Positions 57,271 through 64,000 of a stretch of 64,000 nucleotides of DNA are shown one piece after another. How positions within the stretch are numbered: position 1 is the first letter of the stretch; every line of letters begins with the position of its first letter. A model generated the notes under the pieces. That model saw only the letters and a list, made by a program, of their open reading frames with translations. It was not told the origin of the DNA and searched no databases. The position numbers and the translations under genes were made by a program. The stretch lies in NCBI GenBank assembly GCA_037447655.1, contig JBBHKE010000906.1:62001-126000 (forward strand). Direction: 5' to 3'. Origin of the DNA: Zygnema cylindricum (lineage: Eukaryota > Streptophyta > Zygnematophyceae > Zygnematales > Zygnemataceae).

Positions 57271-60200
57271 TAATTTGGTGCCCCCTTTAGACTCTCGAAG
57301 CTAAAATATAATTAATAGTTTTTTCCTTTACGTTAACATATACCTAGCGAATGTTGTGTATCAAAGTCCCAGCCGAAATTGATATGTATCTACAGTAATT
57401 TTGGGTATCTGATAATCGATAAATCATTAGTATATATCGACCGGCACAATATCGCGATTTTAACGATGACCATTGGATATATTTCGAATATCGAATTTAA
57501 AGCGATGAGTTTTTACCCAATAGTCCAATACACAACATTGAAGTAGTGGCTACACTATGGGAATGTGTCTCCAAATTAGTGTTAGATGTATAAATTAGCG
57601 TTAGTCATTTTTTGGCGTTATCATTGTACACTTATGGTAAATATTTATTCCAGGGGTCACCCTTTCTCTAGACGACATCGTTGATTTTATAGACATTAGG
57701 CTTCAAAGCCTTTTTTAATCGAGGCAAATTGAAGTTGTCCTGGGTTGTGAAGTAGGATACACAATCAAACGCGAAGTGTCGCACATACTCCCACCACGTT
57801 CTCAACTAGCTGTACACGTGCCTCTCGTGTGGATATTTTGTTTTTACATGGAGTGGCAATAACATCAGGTGACGTAGTTTTCACATACCCTCCAAGATCC
57901 CATGTTTCCTCGCGAGCAACATGACATATCGGTGTTGCGCCTCAAGATGCAACGACCTCTCACTTACGTGACTACATGCACAAAGACACAATTGATAGTT
58001 TCATAAGATTTGATTCAGAGATCTTTGGGACCTTTGACTCTTTAGTTGGCAACTTATTACTTGACCCTGCTGGACGATCTTTTGAAGTTAGAGGACCCGA
58101 AAATCCATTCACTAACTCTCATGTCACTTTTCAACGCCAATGTATCCCTACGCCCATTAACGTTCTTGAGCTTTGTCGCCCTTGTACGTTCTCAAGCTTC
58201 ATCCCACAATCGACATAGCACGGTGGTGAATGATGGTCGATGATTACGAGACTTACCCCCGCGCCTCCTAGCGCATATAAACAATATTCGTAATTTAGAT
58301 ATTTGTGGCATAGTTTTAGGCTTAACTGTCCAGGACAGTCTAGTATTTCTACGGTTTGGGTTTTGTTTTTTGTTTGTGTTTTACTTGCTTTTCCTTTTAG
58401 GCTTTTATTGTTGATGAACCTTTGTTGTGTTTTTTGTTTTTCAAGTCTTTGGTCGTTTGCCATCGGTGGTCGTCAACCATTTTCAAATTTCAATCTTGTT
58501 ATGTATTTTGATGCTCTTACCATCTAATTTACCAAATAAATCTTATTCTATCTGAGAACAAAGTTCCATTTTATGGAAAAAAGTAAAATAAAGTTCGATC
58601 CACCACTTCGAACTCAGAGAGGGTACAATAATTAATTGCTCGTCGTCTTTTTCTGATAAAAGATTTGAACCGAGCAATCACCAATTGGCAAAAAAAAAAC
58701 GTGAACGTTCAACCTTTCGAAAAATGAAATGTAACGTTTTCCACCAATTTAACTAATATCCGTGGCGAAACATTTATGGTTCGGACTTCAGTATTGTACT
58801 GTACACAACAGAATATTCATTTCCAAGGCAAAATAAGGATTGATCTCTGAGATCTACAGGGTTCGAACACGCGTCTACAAAAAGTATAGGGGGGAACAAA
58901 TGAGACGAAATAGTTCACATACGGTTTAGTTTCCGTTGAATTTTGATTCATTCTATTTCAAATTCCTAATATACTACAGTAATATTCACTTATTCAAGAC
59001 CTAGTTTGAGCAAAATATTGGGGTTGTCTATCGCTTACCGTGCGCTTTAACATCCAAAATGAAGCTTACGTGGCATCACCTTAAATAAAAAATACACGAT
59101 TTATATTCTTTGATGATTTTCAATCTCTTAGGGTACGGCCCCATGTGGCTAGGTCCGGGTTTTTTTTTTATGTCTTCCTTTCAAACTTAGCACCGTAGTG
59201 CCTAAGTTTAAACCGTACGAAGAAATCGCAAATTCGTAGAGTACAATTTGCGTCATTCTCGAACTTAGGATGTACGAAAAAAAATCGTCTTGTGTTTTTC
59301 CGACCCATTGTCACGTCATCTTCAAACTTATCATAAACCACATCGGCAATGTGTTTTAAGCAAAGTAAAACCATTTACACAAATAGGAAAACATATTCCC
59401 ACGTGTGAAAAGTTTTCAAAACTTATTTCCGCATGCACTTTGTACGGTTTTTGTTTTTGTCCGCATGCACTTTCTACATTTCTTTTTTTGCAGGGGTCTC
59501 GAGGCTGCGGTGTCATTTCACGCAAAGTTGACAAATTTGCGAAGGTAAAAAATATGCGAAATCATGGTGGCCGGACAGAAGAGGTTTAAGCAATGGCATG
59601 TCGTACAGCCACTGCTGCAAGGCTGCACTTCTACGATGTCACGCAATGACATGCTATATGCCAAATCGTTTCAAAAATTACGATGTATCTACCAACGCTT
59701 CAAAAAGTTTTGAAAAAATACGGTGCGTCAAAGACAAATTGTACACGGTGACAACCGTCATGGGTATTGTCAATGTATACAATCGTCACAAACTTAAGTA
59801 ACAATTTCGAGTGAACACATAGAGACACGAAATTTTGGTCCGCTGGATCCGTGCTAAAATACAAAGTAAGTTCGAAAAGTTACTAGTGCATGGGGTCGTA
59901 CATTAGTTCAAAAGTAGGCGTTTTTATGGTAGGCGTTTGGTAGGCACACAAAACTTGGCACAAAACTCGCGCAGATGAGGCATACTGTATGTGTGTGCGT
60001 TGTGCACACCGTTGTACGAACGTACGAATCTGACGTATGATCATAGTACAGCGCACGTCGCTGGACGAATTTTTTTAGCGAACCGACACGGCGTAGGATG
60101 ACATTCCGCGGGAAAAAAATCTCGAAAAAAAAAAAAAAAAACGCGGACGTAAGTCCTATCGTAAGTTGTGTCATTGGCTTTTCATGTGATCTTATTAGAT

Positions 60201-61275
60201 CGCTACTTTGATAAGCGACCGTCTGATCGTCCAAATCTGAAGGGTTTAAAATAAAAATACCTCAAAACTCACGGATTTTTTTTTTGTCCGAATGTTTTTC
60301 AAATTTTAAGACATGACATTTAATTCTCTATCGATCGATGTGCAACTCAACCCTGTTCCTATTTTATTTCATTTTGCGGCCAATACAATATGGGTCTTAA
60401 GCATAGTTGTTCAAAACGCATTTTACGCACGATTCGAACGCGCGTACAATACGTAGAAACTAGAGGGGTCGATTTGAAAAAATCGTAAAAAACGTTGATG
60501 AATTTTTTCCGTACAAATCCGTACATGCTAAAAAAAATTGAATTGAACATATACCGCAGTTTGTACGCTTTCCGTCAAATGAGCGGTGAAAATTAATGTG
60601 TATTTATATTATTATTACACCTAATGTGTCTTTCAGAACAACTATATCAACTGGATACGGTCAATCATAGCAGCGGGTACTAGATGCGTACGTAGGTCCA
60701 GGTTCAACTCCTGAGAACAACTCATTTTTTGTCAGAATATAATAAAATTGTATGTCGTTCATAGACAGGCAGCCATGGCTTTCTCTCTCTACCTCTCCGA
60801 GAGCATGAATCTTCAAAAAAAACAAAGTACAGGCCATATGCATATGACATTTTTCATCATTCAACATTGCACGACGTAATCCTCGAACTCTACGCATGGC
60901 TGCTTTTTTGGAGGTCCGTGACTTCTTCGTCACATCTTCAACGACAGTTTACTAACTACTTTCGTGGCGTCGGTAATGGCGTCTTCCTTGAATTTTCGCT
61001 TTCAACTGTTGAAGTATTTATGGCGGCTTCTTTTCGAAAATTTAAAGAAGACGCCCGTACACATTTTGAACTTACGACGCTCAAATAGTGTGACGCCGCA
61101 ACGTCTCGTTTTGGAAATGTTCGTAGACGTGACGATAAATTTCCGTATATTTCTATGTACATTTTGATCAGTTTACTGAACTGAAAGTACCGATACGTGC
61201 ATCAAATCTTTTCGTTAATTTTCGTACAGTTTACGTAAATATCCGTACAGTTACCGTGATTTGTCTATAGGTTTC
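57271..61275. other. Intergenic, no supported gene
   Basis: AT-rich, with short frames lacking domains. Contains RNA polymerase III B-box-like words at about 58661 (minus), 58859 and 60696 (plus), and half of a foldback family at about 60390-60500 (GGTCTTAAGCATAGTTGTTC) whose full copy is at 61279. Confidence 0.45.
60665..60712 (+). other. tRNA-like A and B box pair, possible SINE head
   Basis: TAGCAGCGGGTACTAG resembles an A box and AGGTTCAACTCCTGA a B box about 30 bp further on. No cloverleaf could be closed, so it is not called a tRNA gene. Confidence 0.25.
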
Positions 61276-61532
61276 TGTAAAATTTCAGTTTCAGTTTACA
61301 GTAGATGTTTTTTTGCGATTTTTTTAAAAGTCACGTATAATACGTAGAAACTGGAAAAAAGTAAAAAACCGTGGGTATTGAACAACTATGGTCTTAAGCC
61401 TAGTTGTTTAATACACGCGTTTTTTTCATTTTTTTCCAATTTCTACGTATTGCATGTGAATTTTCAAAAAATCGCAAAAAAACGTCTACTATAAACTGAA
61501 ATTGAAATTTTGTAAAATTTCAGTTTCAGTTT
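61276..61532. repeat. Foldback element flanked by a 22-bp direct repeat
   Basis: The arms (about 61279-61390 and 61392-61512) are inverted copies: CAGTAGATGTTTTTTTGCGA against TCGCAAAAAAACGTCTACTA, and AATACGTAGAAACTGGAAAA against TTTTCCAATTTCTACGTATT. The left-end phrase AAAATTTCAGTTTCAGTTT (61276-61297) recurs in direct orientation at 61511-61532, where it enters the last exon of the neighbouring gene. Confidence 0.8.
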
Positions 61533-64000
61533 GGAGAAGCCGGACTTGGGGCGGGTGGGGGAGGGGGAGGTACAGCGGTATGGGTAGGCCTAGGGGGAAG
61601 AGGAGAGGGAGTAGAAGGGGAGGGAGAGGGAGAGGAAGAGAGAAAGGGAGGGTTAAGTCTCTCCCTCTTCCCCATTGGAGCATCGTTCCTTTCGTCTCTC
61701 TTCGATTTCCTCGAAACCTGCTACACAAAAAAATGCAGAAAAAGGAAAACAGAAAACTGAAAACTGTAAAACTGAAAATTGGACTCTATTCTTTCAATTG
61801 GAAAAAGGACAAAATAGGACAGAAAAGACAAAAAGACAAAAGAGCACAGAAAGGGACAAAAGGAGACAAAAGGACAAAAAATACAAAAAGGACAAAGGGA
61901 CAAACAAGGACAAAAAAGACATAAATGACAAAAAAAGAAAAGGACAAAGAAAAAGAGAGTGAGACAGAAAAGAAAAAAGAAAAAAAAGGGACAAAAAAGT
62001 TGAAAAAGTGTACCTGTCCAGTCGGGGGAGGAAAAGGGAGAGAACGTGGGGGGGGAGGGGGAGGGACAGCAGCATGGGTAGGGCTGGGGAGAGGAAGAGA
62101 GGGACGAGAAGGGGAGGGAGAGGGAGAGAGAGAGGGAGGGTTGCGTCTCTCCCTCTTCCCCATTGGAGCATGGCTCCTTTCGTCTCTCTTCGATTTCCTC
62201 GAAACCTGCAACACAAAAAAAACCAAAAAACAAAAAACTGAAAACTGAAAACTAGATTATATTTTCAGTTGGAAAAAGGACAAAAAAGGAAAAGGATTAA
62301 GAAAAAAGAGAGAGAGAGAGAAGAAAGGACCAAAAGGGAAAAGGACAAAGAAGAAAAGAGAGAGACAAAAGAGAGAAAAAACAGACAAACAAGGGAAGGA
62401 AGTCTACCTGTCCAGTTGGGGGGGGCGGAGGAAGAGAACCTGGGAAGGGAGAAGGGGGAGAAATTGAGGGGGGAGGAGGGAGAGAGCTTGTACGGGGAGG
62501 GGGAGGGGAAGGGACAGCTGCATGGGTAGGGCTGGGAGGAAGAGAAGGGGAGGCAGGGGGAGCGGGAGGAGAAGAGGAAGAGGCAAAGGCAAAGGGAGAG
62601 GGAGAGGGTGAGCCAACAGTGCTTAGTCTCTCTCTCTTCCACTTTGGATCTTCCTCTCTCGATTTATCTCTTTCCACCTTTCCGACTTCAAGTTTCGCTT
62701 TTCCCTTCTCTGCTTTTTTTTTGTCCTCTCTTTCCTTGTCCTTCTTTTCCTCTCCCTTCTTTTCCTTTTTCCCTTCTCCCTCCTTTTCTTTTTTCATCTC
62801 TCCCTCCTTTTCCTTATTTTTCTCTCCCTCTTCCACTTTTCCAGATTTCCCTTCCTCCCTCTCGTCCTCTCCCTCCTGCGAAAACTGCGAAGAAGACTGG
62901 GAGGAGGAGGGAAGGTCCATCAAGGGGGGAGGGGAGGGCCCAGAGGAAGAGAGGGGGTGGCACAATTTCTCCAAGAGTCGCTGCAAAACCCAAAACACAA
63001 AAACTTTTCGTTACAGAAAATTCAAAAAGAAAAAAAAAAACAAATGGAAAAACATGAAATAGACAAAAGAACGACAAAACAAACAAACAAATAAAAAACA
63101 AAAAAAAACAAAAAAGAGAAGGAAGCTTCAAAAGTACCGAGAGCCCGAAATTGTCGTCTTCTGTGATTCTCCTCTCCTCTCCTGAATTGGTCTCTTTTTT
63201 ACCTAACGAGGGGGGAGAGGGAAAGAGGAAAATGAGGGACAGGGAGAGAGGGAGAAAGTGAGATAGAGGGAACAAGGGAAAAAAGGGACAGAGGGGGGAA
63301 GTGGGAGAGAAAGGAGGGAAAGATGAATAGAGGAACAGAGGGGCAAAGGGGACGAGGGGAGAGAGAGGGAAAGGGTAAGAGCGTGAGAGAGGGAAAGAGG
63401 CACAGGATGAGAGGGATAGAGTTGGGGGAGAGGGAAAGAGTTAGGGAGAGGGAGAAAAGGACAGGCAAAAAAGGACAGTGGGAGAGAGAAAGTGGGAGAG
63501 GGAGAGTGGGAGAGGGAAAGAGGGATAGGGACAGAGGGACAGAGGGAGAGGGAAAGGAAAAAGGGACAGGAAAAGGGAGAAAGGGGCAGAGGGAAAGAGG
63601 AAAAAGGGAGAGAGTGGGAGAAGAGTGGAGAGAGAGGGAGAGGGAGAGAGAGGGATAAGGAGGGAGGGAAAGGGAGGGACAGGGGAAACGTTAATGGAGG
63701 AGAAATGCACAAAGAGAGAGGTACAATGAGACAGAGGAACAGTGGTAGAGAGGTAGAGGTAGAGAGGGAAACCTGGAAAGAGGGACAGGAAAATCATTTA
63801 AAATACTCTGAATGTTGCTAAGACAAAAAACAAAGACAAAAATATTCAAAAAAACTTAAAAAAAACCCAAAAAAAAACACCTAACAGTCTGAAAGCTTGG
63901 TAAGAGGAAGAGAGAGGGAGGAGGAAGGGAGAAGGAGAGGGAGAATTACCTTCTGCTGAAACTAATTCTTCAGCAACAGATGCTTCCTTCTCCTTTTCAT
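61526..64000 (-). CDS. Lys/Glu-rich and proline-rich protein, 3' part, duplicated last exons
   Basis: Family not recognised; the 5' part is off the window. Five minus-strand exons fit by splice sites and phase: 64000-63950, 63202-63138, 62980-62408, 62205-62014, 61717-61526 (TGA stop at 61528-61526); about 356 residues visible. The first join is phase 1, the others phase 0. After KEASVAEELVSAEG and EERRITEDDNFGLS, exon 3 has a long K/E-rich run, likely helical, then Pro/Ser-rich sequence. Exons 4 and 5 are exactly 192 nt each and both begin VSRKSKRDER; their PTHAAVPPPPPP and PTHTAVPPPPPP motifs echo PTHAAVPSPPPP in exon 3. They are tandem duplicates. Polyproline runs suggest binding to SH3, WW or profilin-type partners, which is inference. 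Introns are CT-rich on the sense strand. Confidence 0.7.
63203..63949. repeat. GA/CT low-complexity tract, intron of the proline-rich gene
   Basis: About 700 bp of GGGAGA, GGACAG and GGAAAG units on the plus strand, which is pyrimidine on the sense strand of the gene. Long open frames on both strands here are artefacts of composition. Confidence 0.85.

Noticed and set aside
57976-58243. Possible retroelement gag-like frame
   Set aside because: An 80-codon stretch with no zinc knuckle or recognisable motif and no flanking element structure.
59490-59550. Possible 51-nt exon between TTTTTTTGCAG and AAG|GTAAAA
   Set aside because: Good-looking splice signals but no adjoining exons in a compatible phase and no recognisable peptide.
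61721-62233. Long Ser/Pro/Phe-rich frames on the minus strand that read through the introns of the proline-rich gene
   Set aside because: They cross clear GT-AG introns; only the exon parts in the consistent phase-0 frame are kept.

Overview
The window is nuclear DNA from a eukaryote of the green-plant lineage. It contains spliced genes with GT-AG introns, Ty3/gypsy retrotransposons primed by initiator tRNA-Met, TTTAGGG-type telomere-like repeats, and plant-type versions of QCR8, VMA21 and the histone demethylase LDL3. Long introns, very repeat-rich intergenic DNA and long CT/GA tracts would suit a large streptophyte genome. A charophyte-type alga is my guess, but the species is not established by what I can see.

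Layout. 1-10.0 kb is a retrotransposon block on the minus strand. A young Ty3/gypsy element (A) is inserted into the reverse transcriptase of a more decayed one (B). The LTR of B is shared with the 3' end of another copy, a tandem LTR arrangement. 10-16 kb is gene-poor DNA rich in GTAC words, with tandem duplications and hairpin-forming MITEs. 16.19-22.52 kb carries a nine-exon plus-strand gene of unknown function that I assembled from splice sites and reading phase; most of its exons are too short to stand out as reading frames. 24.78-26.03 kb is an intronless F-box gene directly downstream of a degenerate telomere-like array. 31.83-34.42 kb is QCR8 (complex III subunit, minus strand, two exons). 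35.78-46.07 kb is a very large LSD1-family demethylase gene of LDL3 type (plus strand, eight exons, about 2238 aa). 46-53.7 kb is repeat DNA, including a 549-bp pure GGGA array. 53.72-56.53 kb is VMA21 (minus strand, two exons, dilysine ER-retrieval tail). 57-61.3 kb is repeats. 61.53 kb to the right edge is the 3' part of a minus-strand gene for a Lys/Glu- and Pro-rich protein whose last exons arose by tandem exon duplication.

The genes are unrelated housekeeping and regulatory functions (respiration, V-ATPase assembly, chromatin, ubiquitin ligase adaptor); I see no operon-like or cluster logic. What ties the window together is its repeat biology: a TIR/hairpin MITE family (ends near ACACCGTGAATCGCTATTAG) appears at a dozen or so places and sits in introns of at least four of the genes, pyrimidine tracts fill introns, and TTAGGGTT motifs lie just upstream of three start codons.
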